DNA from: Astrothelium macrocarpum
Lineage: Eukaryota > Ascomycota > Dothideomycetes > Trypetheliales > Trypetheliaceae
Assembly (NCBI GenBank): GCA_021030915.1
Contig: JAGEMR010000026.1
Coordinates: forward strand, 186,001 to 250,000
Length of the DNA: 64,000 bases
Direction of reading: 5' to 3'
In this document: piece by piece, positions 11,378 through 23,115 of the stretch
Position numbering within the stretch: the stretch's first letter is position 1
Layout: each line of letters begins with the position of its first letter
Position numbers and translations under genes: made by a program
Notes under the pieces: generated by a model
Database searches by the model: none
What the model was told of the DNA's origin: nothing
What the model saw: only the letters and a program-made list of their open reading frames with translations

Positions 11378-12521
11378 TATTTTGCAAGTGTTTCCAATTA
11401 AGTATTTTAACTCGATGTATTTTTTTGGGCCTAATTATGGATATATCTTCCCATTAAGGGTACAGGTTGGTCTTTTTTTTTTTTTTTTTTTTGAATATTC
11501 TTAGGTATTTGGGAGACTGTAGCCAGTCCAGGAAGCTAGAGAACTGGTATTGTTTAAGAAAACCATTGAGGATTGGATTACGCACACCGTCATATTAACG
11601 AGACGGTAGCCAAATGGCCCCTGTTTTATGTTGTCCAAATGAGACTCATTACAGTCCAGTGGCCCGTTGCAGATTGCATATCTCCACTAGGACGCGGACC
11701 AGATATGCTGACATGGTCGACATCAATTTCGGCCAACAAGGGGCACACGATGACGTATTTACCTCAAAATGATTGACATTCTTCTCAGGTTTAGAGGAAT
11801 TCTAGAATTTTGATGTGCTGATAGTGGATCTTGACTATTTATATTCATTGAGGAGGTGTCTCTGCTATTTGTGACGTTGCTTATCAAGATCATCGTCTCA
11901 ACACCGGCTTTCGCCTTTTTGTCCTGGGCACGCATCGTGCTTGCACACACATATATCCAATCCTTCGATACTACTACTTACCTATCCTTTTCATGTCCAA
12001 ATCCTATTTGATGGTAAACAAATAAATATGATACTCATCAGGTTTGTCTTTTCTTTCTTAAGCTTGAGAGAAGTGTCGAGAAAGATGTGACAATCCGATC
12101 ACACATTTACTCATGAGTCAGAGGAGTTCGAAGCCATTCTTGTAATGTCACGAAGGTCACAGCTACCTTCAAGCGTACAGTAAAGACGATCGTCTACCCG
12201 AGTTTCTAGTTATGGAAAAGATAACACAAGTAGATTGAGCATCCCTCACGTTCTTTCCATGGCTGTTCACGACTTCAAGTTGTGCGCTCATCTTTTCCAC
12301 GTTTGCTGCCTGGCAGTCTAAAGCCTCATGGAAGAATCTTTGTAAGAACACAAAATCGAAATCTTGGTAGTGATAGCTCATTGGTAGTTTGTCCCCAACT
12401 GCGGCAGTTTTTCTACTTCGAACACTGCACCAAAGCCATTCTGGGACGGCAAAGCTCTCTATGCATTTCGTGACGGAGAATGTCAAGCTCTGTAGGTAAA
12501 GTTCATGCTGAGCGCTGACAG
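11378..12521. other. Non-coding gap with poly-T tract
   Basis: Holds a 20-base T run (11473-11492) and ordinary sequence. The 5' exon or exons and start codon of the trimethyllysine dioxygenase should lie in its right part, but I could not assign them. A 140-codon open frame on the minus strand (12169-12591) resembles no known protein and overlaps that gene. Confidence 0.35.
11473..11492. repeat. 20-base poly-T tract
   Basis: An unbroken run of T located about 95 bases beyond the tRNA gene. It is probably simple microsatellite sequence; it is too far off to be the tRNA terminator. Confidence 0.7.
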
Positions 12522-14179
12522 AAAATTCTGACAAAACAAGCCCGCCTTTTTGGCTTCGGTATGACTTATTGTTTAATATAGCAGCATTCATTCCAGCCTA
12601 ACAATGTTAACTGGACAGAGACCATTGCCAATGCTCAGCATGTTTCCATCCACAAACCAAACAACGAATGCACAACACTTTCGAGGTAAGCACTGCATAC
12701 AATTGAACTAATTATTCTGACATATTGTTCATAAGAGCCCAACACCACCAAGCATACAAGCTTGTGATGAAACAGACGATGGCTTCCAGATCATTTGTAG
12801 GTCCCTGACGTCCTATTATCGTTTTCCCTACGCTGAGTTCTGTCCGCTTAGGGCACGATGGTCATAAGAGTTTTTATACGCACGGCTGGCTGAACGAAAA
12901 AGAACAAAGTCATTTAATCAAAGTAAGACAAGGACATTTGCCGTACGTCTTAATGCTCTGTCTACTATCAGACGACGAAGATGCTGACCTTGATATGAAG
13001 AAATGTAAGACCATGGAGCTCGGCAATACAACATGAGCCGCCGGAGGTAGGCTTTGCCGCAGTAATGCAGACAGAAGCTGGTGTCAATCAGTGGTGCAGC
13101 AAGATTGTATGTCTTTCCCTTGGCTTTCAATAGTATTAGCTTTTTCCAGTTCCTCATCAGTCACGATTCTGACAGACACAGAGGGAATATGGGTTTTGTT
13201 TTGTAGATGGATGTCCACCTACTCCAGAAGCTACAAAAGCTTTGTTGGAAAGAATCACCTTTATACGTCAGACACATTACGGTACGAATTTAAACCGATT
13301 TTCGATCATATCATACGTATTATACTCAAACCTTACTGATCAATTCCTAGGCGGGTATTGGGAGGTCCTGAGCGAAATGACATCCATCGATACTGCATAC
13401 ACCAACTTGGCATTGGAAGCACACACCGATACGGCCTACTTTACTGATCCTGTTGGACTACAAATGTTTCACTTGCTTTCTCATGAAAATGGTGAGGGTG
13501 GAGAGTCTCTACTCGTTGACGGTTTGCATACTGCGAGGGCACTGAGCGATCAAGATGTGGAGGCCTCTGATATCTTGGGCCGCGTAAATGTCCATTGGCA
13601 TGCTAGTGGTGATGATGGCATCAATTTTACGTCGTATCGCGGGTTCCCCGTCTTTGAATACGATTCTGGTGGCGATCAGTTGCTTCGCATTCGCTGGAAT
13701 AATGCCGATCGTGCAAGCATCGATTGTCCGATGCATATGAAAAGTAAGTGGTACGAAGCAGCTAGGTGAGTCGAACCGGTCATGTTCCGTTCGTTCTACA
13801 TCTTTATTATCAACCCGAATTGCCGTATATCTTCAGTAAGGGACGTATTGACTCCTCTCAAGACGCTTTCATCAGCTAGTCTCAGATGAGCAATCGCAAT
13901 ATTGGGTCAAATTGCTGCCAGGAAGACCACTGAGTAATTTCCCCTTTCTCAAAGAAGTCACACGCTAATATGCAGAAGTCTTTGACAACTGGCGGGTACT
14001 GCATGGTCGAGCCGCATTCACTGGCAAAAGACGTTTAGGGGGCGGCTATAGTAAGCATATCCTGGCAATGTCTCACCCATAACTTACCAAATTCAGTCAA
14101 CCGTGATGATTTCATCTCCCGATTCAAAATGCTTGAGTTTGGCAAAGAAAAGACTTTGGCGGCAACTGTGACAGGATAA
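12522..14179 (+). CDS. Trimethyllysine dioxygenase (carnitine biosynthesis), 5' end not resolved
   Basis: The enzyme hydroxylates N6-trimethyllysine using Fe(II) and 2-oxoglutarate, the first step of carnitine synthesis, usually in mitochondria. I can chain ten exons in frame: 12522?..12558, 12619..12685, 12736..12796, 12852..12942, 13001..13106, 13182..13281, 13351..13765, 13863..13933, 13976..14050 and 14097..14179. Family landmarks appear in order: FWLRDHCQCSACFHPQTKQR (the zinc-binding N-domain with its Cys/His), the WHDGHKSFY segment, YGFCFVDGCPPTPEA, THYGGYWEV, the iron-binding HTD in LALEAHTDTAYF, the 2-oxoglutarate Arg region LLRIRWNNADRA, and the distal iron His in FDNWRVLHGRAAFTGKRR. 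The C-terminus follows after NRDDFISRFKMLEFG. No start codon joins plausibly upstream of 12522, so an upstream exon is missing from this model. Confidence 0.85.
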
Positions 14180-14264
14180 CCTTGATTCTCAACATTCTTC
14201 ATACAAATGTGTTTACACCTTAACACATTGAATTCGAGGCTATGGAGATAGCCGAAGTCCACAA

Positions 14265-15392
14265 TTATAGCTTGGACTTTCCACCAACGACCTTCATTTT
14301 CGCTCGGCCGTTGGTCAAACAGACTTTGCCGCCTTCAATGTTAGTTACGAATCTTATCTCTTCCCAACCTTGGCCATCTTTTTCGCCTGTCTGCCAAATC
14401 TGTGTAACCAATTTGTCTCCCGGCTTCACCGGGGAAGCAAATCGAGCCTGAAATTCTTTGATATTTGCCGGATTGCTCCCTCCAAGTGACTTTAGTAGGG
14501 CATGGCAGGTCGTATTCCATGAAAAGAGGCCATGCATAATGGTGCCGCCAAAACCCATCTTCTGGCCTGGCTCTGGCGTTGCATGAAGAGGATTGTAGTC
14601 GCCGTTTAGCCTTACCGCACGTCAGCCTCGACAATCCGTCTCAAAAAACCTAAAGCATTTCGACTCACCGATATAATAGTGCGGACTCATTATTTGTTTG
14701 ATGTGTGTATATCGCATCCGGTTTCTTACCCTCTGGAGGTGAGAAGCTCGGCGCAGTCACACCTGCAGCAATCTCCCATTTAGATTGATGATAGATCATT
14801 GAGAATCGACCTCGGTTCTTTTGATCTTACCTTTCGGTCCTCCCCAGCCTCCCTGCCCAACGAAAAACCCACTGCCCACCACCCTTGTATAGACCTCACC
14901 CGAACCCTTCTCTACTAACAAATTCTCCGTTTCAACTACCGTGGCCTTTCCTTTATCATATACGCCCAGTACTTTTGACCGTATCTCAAACTCTTTGCCC
15001 TCGCTGCTTACTGGCAGGTTTTTGAAGAACTCGATTTTGCGCTCCCCATCAACAACGCGCTTAGGGTCAAGTTTTGGAACGTTAGGGATAGGATTTTGAC
15101 GTTGAGTAGCGTAGAAGTCTGTGACTTCGGAGCTGGTTCCACGAAACGGGAGAATGATGGCATATGTAGGGAAGACATCGAAGTTCGGATGGTTTTCCTA
15201 TGAAATGAACGGATGAGTCCGACTCAGACAGTTGAAGAGAAATGAAAAGAAGATGAACGAGGAGTGAATTACGTATAAAAATTGTAATTCGTCTGCCGTG
15301 CAGCCTATACTGTTGGCAAAAAGAAGTGAGTCTCGTTTAAGCCATGAGACTGGCTTGGGAGGATATTCAAAACCTGCGCCAGGGCCACTCAT
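14265..15392 (-). CDS. Peroxisomal MaoC-type (2-enoyl-CoA hydratase 2-like) dehydratase
   Basis: Four exons (15392..15273, 15197..14831, 14762..14669, 14610..14265) give 308 residues of a double hot-dog protein. The C-terminal half holds the R-hydratase motif YRLNGDYNPLH, with the catalytic Asp and His, followed by FGGTIMHGL. The last three residues are SKL, a textbook type 1 peroxisomal targeting signal. Proteins of this build hydrate trans-2-enoyl-CoA to (3R)-hydroxyacyl-CoA in fungal peroxisomal beta-oxidation; here it is a stand-alone enzyme and not the C-terminal domain of the multifunctional Fox2. The Tyr-Arg-Leu triplet is rebuilt only by splicing intron 3. It is convergent with the trimethyllysine dioxygenase (85 bases apart), and carnitine and peroxisomal acyl-CoA use are linked in fungi. 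Confidence 0.88.
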
Positions 15393-15695
15393 AATTGCTA
15401 CGTCAAGATGACCAAAAGGTTTGAAATCTATTTGAAATAAGAATAGAACTTAGAGACGGATATTTAAGAGGTCAATGGCTCATCTTTGTACAATTGCCAA
15501 AGTAATTGTTAACGAGCGGGGAGCTTGCCCATATCCGAGACGAAAGCTTAATCGACTATGCCGAGGTTTCCGACTAATCAAAGCACTAGCTTTGGAAAGC
15601 CATCTCTGTTTTCTTTTTACCAGTATTGAGGCTCGTGAAGTCTTCATTCATATCTAACTTCATTACTTCAGTTAATATAAAGAGATGCAAACATC
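15393..15695. other. Upstream region of the MaoC gene and 3' flank of GAL1
   Basis: 303 bases with no gene I can support. Both neighbours are on the minus strand, so the promoter of the dehydratase and the terminator region of galactokinase lie here. Confidence 0.4.
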
Positions 15696-17380
15696 TTACA
15701 AGCTCCCACCCTTCACCATGTATACACAGCTCCCACTTCCCGGCCTACTCACCACAATCGCCTCCTCCAACCGCTCCGGCGTGATGTCCGCAAACCTCTT
15801 CCGATAGTACTCCCTCTCCCACACCTCCTTCACCCTCTCCACCTTGTCCGCCGGCACCAGATGCACACTACACCCGCCCCATCCCGCGCCCGTCAAGCGA
15901 CTACCACACGCGCCCGCGCCCCGCGCCAACTTACACAGCTCGTCCAGCTCCGCGCAGCTGCACTCATAGACGTCGCGACACGAGTCCTGCGTCTCGTTCA
16001 TGAGGTCGCCGAGCTGCCTCATCAGCGCCTGCGAGTCCGTCTGGCCGTCGGACTGCGTCGGCGACGTGAGCAGGAGGTCCATGAATTGCAGCACGCGCAG
16101 GGCTTCGGTGAAGACGTGCAGGGCGCGCTGGCGGAGCAGGAAGCGGTCGGCGCGGACGGGGAAGGAGGAGAGGAATTGCTTTTCGACGTCGTCGATGCTG
16201 AGGTCGAGGATTTGCGCGATTTCTTCGCGGGAGTAGCCGTGGGTTTGAGGGAGGTAGTCGTCGGTGAGGTCGATGAGGGTTTGGAGTTGCTTTTGTAGGT
16301 CTGGAACTGAGGTTTGCGAGTTGTCTTTGATTCCTTCGCTCTCCTCGAAATATGTGTCGTGAAATCCTTTTAAACTGATACCCAGAGGACCAGCATCTTT
16401 GGGTAATGGATTTTTTAACCGGAAGATCTTTGCGAGACAAGCTGCTGCGATGGTGCACTCAACAACGCGAAGATTGTAGCAGACAGGGGCTGTTACGTGC
16501 TTGTCCGAGGTGACAAACGATTGAGCGATGACAAAGGTCATTTCGGGGTCTGTGGTTGGTATTGTGACATTCTTGGCAGTAAGAGAAGGTTTGAAGGACA
16601 CATAAAGAGCCGAGCCGCGAACAGGAAAGACGGAGGCAGATTGGTCCATCCTCATTCAAGTCAGCTCTGAGATCTGTGGTAGACAAACGGTAAGCATACC
16701 CTCCGGAATTTACACCCACTGCTCTCTCGGATACAATGGCCAGCTCTGTCAATTCCGTTTTGTCCACAGTTTCTTCCCCGTTTGCCTTCATGACAGCCAA
16801 AGCACTTGTACAAACAAATGCCGCGCTGCTGGACAAACCGCCTCCACTAGGAACTGTGCCATCTACTAAAACGTCCATCCCCACAGAAGTGAAATCTTCA
16901 CCTCTTTTTTCCTGCAACAATTTCGATGCCCCTCTTATACCCGCCTTGAAATAATTCGTCCACTCATGTGTCGTAGCATCAATTGGTATTTCACCTTTCG
17001 CGGGTATCTCGAATTCTCTCGTAGGAAATTTTTCAGGATGTACATTTGTTAATCGAACCTTGGAGGGGCTCTGGTCCTTTGGGTGAATCGCAACCGCCAT
17101 GAGGACATCCGCAGTGATAGCCATGGGTATTACTTCATATAGGGAATAGTCAATGTGCTGGAAACATCATTCAATCAGTATGGCAGTCTTGCTTGGTCCT
17201 TGTTGACTTGCCTACTTCGCCAATGATGTTCACTCTCCCAGGACTGCGCGATACGAAATCGGCAGGGCAGCCGTATGTCTGCTCGAATTTGGCGAGTAGG
17301 GACTCCCATCTTGATTTTTGGACGGGCAAAGAAGCTTCTGGGTAGATGTCTGCAAGAGAAGCCGCAGTTGGAACGGCCAT
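15696..17380 (-). CDS. GAL1: Galactokinase
   Basis: Galactokinase phosphorylates alpha-D-galactose to galactose-1-phosphate, the entry step of the Leloir pathway, in the cytosol. Three exons (17380..17216, 17157..16700, 16650..15696) encode 525 residues, the usual fungal length. The galactokinase signature is rebuilt across intron 1 as GRVNIIGE plus HIDYSLYEVIP. The GHMP ATP-binding loop is VPSGGGLSSSAAFVC at about residue 150, and the C-terminal motif 3 is GSRLTGAGWGGCSVHLVPAD. The galactose-binding Asp region is rebuilt across intron 2 as VNSGG plus MDQSASVF. All catalytic motifs are intact. The 3' third (about 15720-16250) is much richer in GC than the 5' part. Confidence 0.97.
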
Positions 17381-18381
17381 TTTCCAAAGGATGGAGAGAC
17401 TTTGGAGAACAAATGCACAATGGCGGGGTCAAGAGGGGGAGGACTTTGTTTGTGTTTGCGGGCTTCTTGAGCGGCGATTGGACGGGCCCAACTTGATCTT
17501 TTCTCTCGTCCCACTTATTGGTTTCTCAATGCTCAACACTCTCGCGGGTAGATCGCAGTGAGCTTTTGAGGTGACTTCTCAGTCTTACTGCAGAAAGCAG
17601 CGCTTCGCCTATGAGATGACTGAGAATCACACAATACCGCTTGATTCGATGAGCGGCATCGGATTGAGAACTGGAATTATGGCTACAGAAAGAATACGAT
17701 TATTGATTGACTAATTCCGGCCCAAAACCTTTTAGCGATGGTCTTGGAGATGGCTCTTAACGATAGTCCTTTCACCGTGACTTAGGTTACGCATAGGGAC
17801 AAGAGAATGTCTTTCTTGATTCGTCATTCTCGGTCAACGACTTCTGGACTTTGCTCATTCTCCTCCTTCTTCGAGCTAAGCAGACAAATTGTGCTGACGA
17901 ACCAAAGTGTGCAGGAAAAGAAATCTTGGTGGGCGAACTGTGAACTGCATGCATGACCGGCCAGTGCTTTTCGAAATGTTGATCGAAATGCTTCTATCTG
18001 ACAATACGGGCTTGAAAACGTTTCTGCCCCTATACCATCAACTAATTCACCAACCAGCAACCAAACGCATTCAAGAAACGCAACCTGGGAATGAGCACGG
18101 CAATGCTCATTAGATGAACTGGCGTCAGGTCTGGCTCTTGATGTCCTACATTCATAACAAACATCGGATGTCCTGCATTCACAAATGTGTCCAAGCGAAG
18201 CTTCTGGTTTGGCAATGCTTCTCTGCAGTGGTAAGTCTTGATACATTGCGAAATTCATCAAAGAAAAGCATTCACTTTCCATGTCACACGGCAATACAAG
18301 AAGTTCCCAACTGCCTCGATCGCAACTATACATACAAACATAGAATCGAGTGTCAGATACCGTATCTCTCGATTCTAATAT
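17381..18381. other. Non-coding gap
   Basis: About 1 kb between divergent starts (galactokinase to the left, glycosyltransferase to the right), so it holds both promoters. A 169-codon minus-strand frame (17824-18333) has no recognisable content. No repeats seen. Confidence 0.4.
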
Positions 18382-19757
18382 ATGGATGTCCGATTCGTCA
18401 CTGCAGTTATGGTCATCAACCCTTTCCTTGTCCTCTTTGGCGTTCTCTTTGTCTTCCGGTATCTACGACTTGTTGTCAATCTAATCTCGTACTGCAGTCT
18501 TCGTGCGAAACAAGTGCCACTACTACCAGAATTCGAACCGAACGATGTAACGGTCGTAATCCCAACATGCTCCAAGATGGACCACGACCTCTTAAGGTGT
18601 CTTAGGACTATACGCGCTTGCAAACCAGCAGAAGTCATTGTCGTTTCTGCGCATGATCAAGTTAGCTCTGCAAAGGACTGCTTGAATGAGAACAGCATCG
18701 ACAATGTCACGGTTATTGGAGCCTCACGCCTAAACAAACGCCAACAAATGATCCAAGGCCTCGAAAAAGCTGCGACTAAAATCACCGTCTTTGCTGATGA
18801 CGACGTGTTGTGGCCAAATGAAGATTACCTCCGATACCTCCTTGCATGCTTTGAAGACTCGAGGGTTGGTGCAGCGGGCACGCTCCAAAGGGTCCGCCGA
18901 GGAAGTAATCCGAACATGTGGAATTTTCTTGCTATCTGCTATCTGGAGCGAAGAAACTTCAATACCAGTGCAACAAATAACATTGACGGCGCGGTCTCCA
19001 CCCTATCGGGAAGGACTGCCGCATATCGGACATGTTTGATTCAGAATGAAGACTTCTACGAAGCTTTCCTGAACGATCAATATCTCGGTAAGGTCCTCAA
19101 TACCGATGACGACAAATGTTTAACTAGGTGGATATACTCGCATGATTGGAAGATTGCAATTCAGTCTGACGACCGCGCCATTTTGGAAACAACGATGGAA
19201 TTCAATCGCAAGTATCTAAGCCAGTGCATGCGATGGGCTCGAGTACATTGGCGTGGCAATTTTACGGTCATGCGGACCACTACTTACTGGTGGAAGAAGC
19301 ATCCTTGGACATTGTACGCGGTATATATAGCTCAATTCCAGACTCCAGCAATCGTCTGGGACAGTGTCTTGGTTTGGACGTTCACAAGCGCCGTCGAATC
19401 GTGGTCTCTACCACATCGGTGCTGGGCTATTGGTGGATATCTGATCTTTCTTTTTCTCACCAAGATTGTGAAGATCATCCCTCATCTCTGTCGCTATCCC
19501 TCGGATGTCAAGTTTCTTCCTTTAGCAATCCTATTCAGCTATTTCCATGGCTTCATTAATATTTGGGCCTTGTTGACACTCGGTGAGGTACGTTTCTATA
19601 CATATACAGAGCGTAGCCAAGCTTCTCTAAAAAACTAAGCGAGCAATGGGATATATAGACATGGGATATTTTAGAGATCAGAAGTCAAAGCGATCAATTT
19701 ACAGCATGTGTTGCTTTTTCTACCAGCAATCTTGAACGACATTGCTATAGTCCCTAG
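18382..19757 (+). CDS. Membrane-bound family 2 glycosyltransferase (polysaccharide synthase-like)
   Basis: A processive-type GT2 with an N-terminal membrane helix (residues 8-30), a cytosolic GT-A fold and several C-terminal helices. Motifs: VTVVIPTCSK at the start of the fold, the metal-binding FADDDVLW, an acceptor-side TDDDKCLTRW, and QCMRW, the Q/RxxRW signature of hyaluronan-, chitin- and cellulose-type synthases. Related fungal GT2 proteins support hyphal growth and surface polysaccharide. Start at 18382. Read without splicing, the frame stops at 19638 (418 residues). If an intron 19588..19658 (GTACGT to TATATAG) is removed, the end becomes LTLGE plus TWDILEIRSQ and stops at 19757 (434 residues). 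I prefer the spliced form because it restores a Trp after the Thr-Leu-Gly-Glu, but both are possible. Confidence 0.85.
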
Positions 19758-21264
19758 TGTGTGGCACGAGCTGGACAGTGCGAAACGAGTATGACTCTGG
19801 CGAGAAAGGCTTGATATTTACAGACGCTCAATGGCCTGCAGCTCGCGAAACCTTCCTTTATTGATCCTCCGCCATCTTCCATTCTCGATGAAGTGTTCGT
19901 AAGCCAAACTGGTTACTGTGGTATAGTGTTTGGTCACTGGGTATAGCAACTTGTGAGCGTTTCGTACTAAGAAATCACACGACTACGTAACTTTGGTTGA
20001 GATGGAAATCATTTGTGCATGTATGCATGGCGATAGCGCGTGATATGATGAGGCCTCAATCTCGAGTTTCCACCATTCACTCAATGCCGACCACTGGGGG
20101 AAAGACAGAATTAAAAAGTGACAGCAGAATAATCTCCATTTGAGGGACACTCCGAGTCTTATTATATCAATATGATGCCTACGAGGCTGCTATTCAAAGA
20201 GCCTGTCGGTCGTCTCGTGATCAGTCCAAGTTCTTCTCTTCTCAGCTGCCGGTAACGATATAGCATCTATTTTTGATGAACCCCTACGAACCATGGTGTT
20301 ACAGAACACGTTCCAGGAGACACAGAGAGAGAAATCGCTTCTACTGTTGACGAGTTATATTACGGTGGCGATGTTATTAATAGTCTTGAGAATTCTTGCT
20401 AGCGAGATTGGTTTAGCGACAGCTTCGATCTCTCCATCTTCTGGTTCAGACAACTTCCAGTGCCCAATATTGATAGGCAATCAGGCAATCGAAAGGACTA
20501 AATAACCTAGATAGTCATCAAATTGGAGGCTTTACTTTGTTCGGTAGTATGAGTATTGCCAAAAACGCTACGAATCCCAATGTGGTTATCATTAGCTCTC
20601 AAACCGTCATGTAGGGATAGGAAGTCGATATTGATGGGATGCCCATTTCCGTAGGTGCAAGTGATATTTTGATTGGCACTAGCTCCAGTATATCCATACT
20701 AATCCGTGGCTCTGACAGGTCTGTGGTCACAGCGATCACAACTATTGGTGATGAGGCTGTTGAGGCCAATCCCTACGATCCTAGAGCTGTCATAATTGGT
20801 GATATACTTATATTCAGATTAGAATCGCCATTGGATAATCGTTGAGCATAACCAGTGGGTCTTGATCAACCCTTCATTGTTATGCATGGCATGTTTGCAT
20901 AGACGAAGCAAAAAACGTAGGTATTTCATGTGCGGCCACGAAAACCCCCATTAATACGTCCGAAGTAAAGATAAGGTAAGAAGAATGAGGTATTGGTATA
21001 AGGTTTGAGATGGATTCATGACAACCCATGGAGCAAGGGGCGGGCGTGATTGCGTGATCCATGAGTAACGTCGGAGTTATCCTTTGTAAATGCCGAAGTC
21101 GAGGTAGATTCAATGTCTAATCTAGTGACGTATTGATCGGAACGCTGCACACATTGGATGAAATTTTCACAAAATCTACGGGAACGCCAATTGACACATC
21201 CGTTTGTACATGTTCTGATCAAGTACCGTATTGAATTTGGGGAAAAGGCTACATCTGTTTCATT
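19758..21264. other. Non-coding gap
   Basis: 1.5 kb. Two plus-strand open frames (20293-20505 and 20639-20845) show hydrophobic or low-complexity content such as ISPSSGSDNFQCP and SSSISILIRGSD, but no domain and no convincing splice sites. They could be relics of a gene. No inverted repeats noticed. Confidence 0.35.
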
Positions 21265-22603
21265 ATGACACGAGTTTTACTCACAGGTGGGAGTGGGTTT
21301 ATCGCTGCCCATGTCCTCGACACACTTCTTGAACACGGGTAAGATCATAGTTCATGTGAGAAGTTAGAAAAAAAAAATTACTGAATTCTTCAAAAGTCAT
21401 AGCGTGGTCACAACAGTCAGGAGCCAAGAAAAAGCGGATCGTATTAAACATGCACATCCAAATGTTGGCAAAGACAAGCTTGATTTTGCCATTGTTGAAG
21501 ACATTGGAAAAGAAGGCGCATTTGAGAAGGCGGTCCGAATAATCAGATCATGCAAGCTGCTTTGTATCTTGAGCTAACGCCATCTCTGTAGGTGATTAGC
21601 AACCCACCATTCGAGGCAGTCATTCATACAGCATCTGTACAGAGTACCCACGTAGCCTCGATCGTCATGAAACAAATCTGACTGTAGCTAGCCATTCCAT
21701 TTCAATGTCACGGATGCCCAAAAGGTAAATTTGATCTTATGAGAGAAAAGATTAAATATTGACTGTGAAAGGATCTCTACGATCCAGCCATCATCGGGAC
21801 GACGGATATCTTGAAATCGATCAAGAAAAGCGCACCATCTGTGAAACGCGTGGTAAAGTATTCCACTTTGTGAACACGCTTAAGTGACGCTCATACCTTT
21901 AGGTGATCACTTCAAGTTTTGCAGCTATCGTGAATGTGAGTAATATATTCGTGGTATGATGATCTCTGCTGATTGATGGTAGCCAAGCAAAGGCACATGG
22001 CCAGAGCATACGTATTCGGAAGCTGATTGGAATCCTCTCACACTCGAGGAGGGCAAGGCAAATGCAGCAAACGCATACCGTGCGTCAAAAACATTCGCGG
22101 AAAAAGCAGCCTGGGAATTCCTAGAAAAGGAGAAGCCGAACTTTGATGTTGCTACAATGAACCCACCGCTTGTGCTCGGCCCCATAGTCCATTATCTGAA
22201 CTCGCTTTCCAGTCTCAATACATCAAACGAGCGAGTTCGTGATATGATTCAGGGCAAGTTCAAGAATGAAATTGCGCCCACGGGTACCTTCATCTGGGTT
22301 GATGTGCGAGACCTAGCTTTGAGCCACGTAAAGGCGATTGAGAGCCCAAGCGCCTCGAACAAGCGGTTCTTCATCACGGCTGGCTATTTTTCTAATAAGC
22401 GAATGGCCGAGGTTTTGCGCAAACACTTTCCTGAGTATGCCTCGCAGTTGCCCACAGAGTCAACGCCTGGCGGCGATTTTCCAGAGGAGGGCATTTTCAA
22501 AATCGACAACAGTCGCGCAAAGGAACTCCTAGGGATCGAGTTTCGATCATTCGAGGACAGTCTAGTAGATACGGCGAAGAGCTTAAAGGCAGTCGGGGTC
22601 TAG
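21265..22603 (+). CDS. NAD(P)-dependent ketoreductase of the extended SDR family (GRE2/dihydroflavonol reductase-like)
   Basis: Seven exons (21265..21338, 21397..21532, 21592..21636, 21692..21724, 21772..21852, 21903..21935, 21983..22603) join in frame to 340 residues. The start LLTGGSGFIAAHVLDTLLEHG is a Rossmann TGGxGFI cofactor loop. It is followed by VVTTVRSQEKA, HTASPFHFN, and the catalytic region ITSSFAAIVN with a Tyr-x3-Lys site at AYRASKTFAEKAAW. NPPLVLGP closes the substrate side. Such enzymes reduce aldehydes and ketones, for example methylglyoxal, or intermediates of secondary metabolism. The cofactor loop fits NADPH use. Exons of 33 and 45 bases are unusually small, and intron 2 starts GTCCGA, a weak donor. 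Confidence 0.9.
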
Positions 22604-23115
22604 GTTTGAGATCGAGATGCAGACATAGGATTGAACGCTCATAGATTAGAAGCTGTTGGCCAATTAGCCTGGGACCTGTGTTCGGAAATTGAAATGAAAG
22701 TGTGAGAGAGAAATTTGTTCAGATTGTTGAGCTTGAACTTTGATACGTCATGGGCATTCAGAAGTTATCGTTTAGTTGTAATAGCATCACGAAGATTCGA
22801 ATGATCGAGCTGTCGAGTATTACATACCTTCTATGGAATCGTTTATACGTTCATATTCAAAGCTTGAGTGGAAAAATCTCACAATGTGCTCACTCAGAAC
22901 ACAAGCTAAGTGAGAAGTGGGTAGGCGTTGCCGGGGACACGATTTCCCGGAGCTGCCCCTCCAGGTGCTGTGTTGTCGCTCTCCGTCGTTCCCAACTTCT
23001 AAAGGAATTACGTTCGTCGCCTAAACTTGAATCGTCCTCTTGTCGCTCACGAGTCGCTTGCGACTATCTCGCGTTATCTCTAGAAGGCTTCCCACGATAC
23101 AGATCATTATTCACG
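22604..23115. other. Non-coding gap
   Basis: About 0.5 kb between two plus-strand genes. Contains the promoter of the NTF2-like gene. An open frame (22750-23163) runs into that gene in a different frame and is not credible. Confidence 0.4.

Noticed and set aside
12169..12591. 140-codon minus-strand frame
   Set aside because: No recognisable domain, and it overlaps exons of the trimethyllysine dioxygenase on the other strand.
13242..13769. Trimethyllysine dioxygenase as a frameshifted pseudogene
   Set aside because: At first the frames looked broken, but all breaks from 12522 to 14179 are removed by GT-AG introns.
15861..16298. Plus-strand 145-codon frame opposite GAL1
   Set aside because: Shadow of the GC-rich galactokinase exon, low-complexity Val/Glu/Arg composition.
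17824..18333. 169-codon minus-strand frame in the GAL1-GT2 gap
   Set aside because: Cys/Ser-rich random look, no splice partners, no domain.
20293..20845. Two short plus-strand frames as a small membrane protein gene
   Set aside because: No splice sites that join them and no family resemblance.
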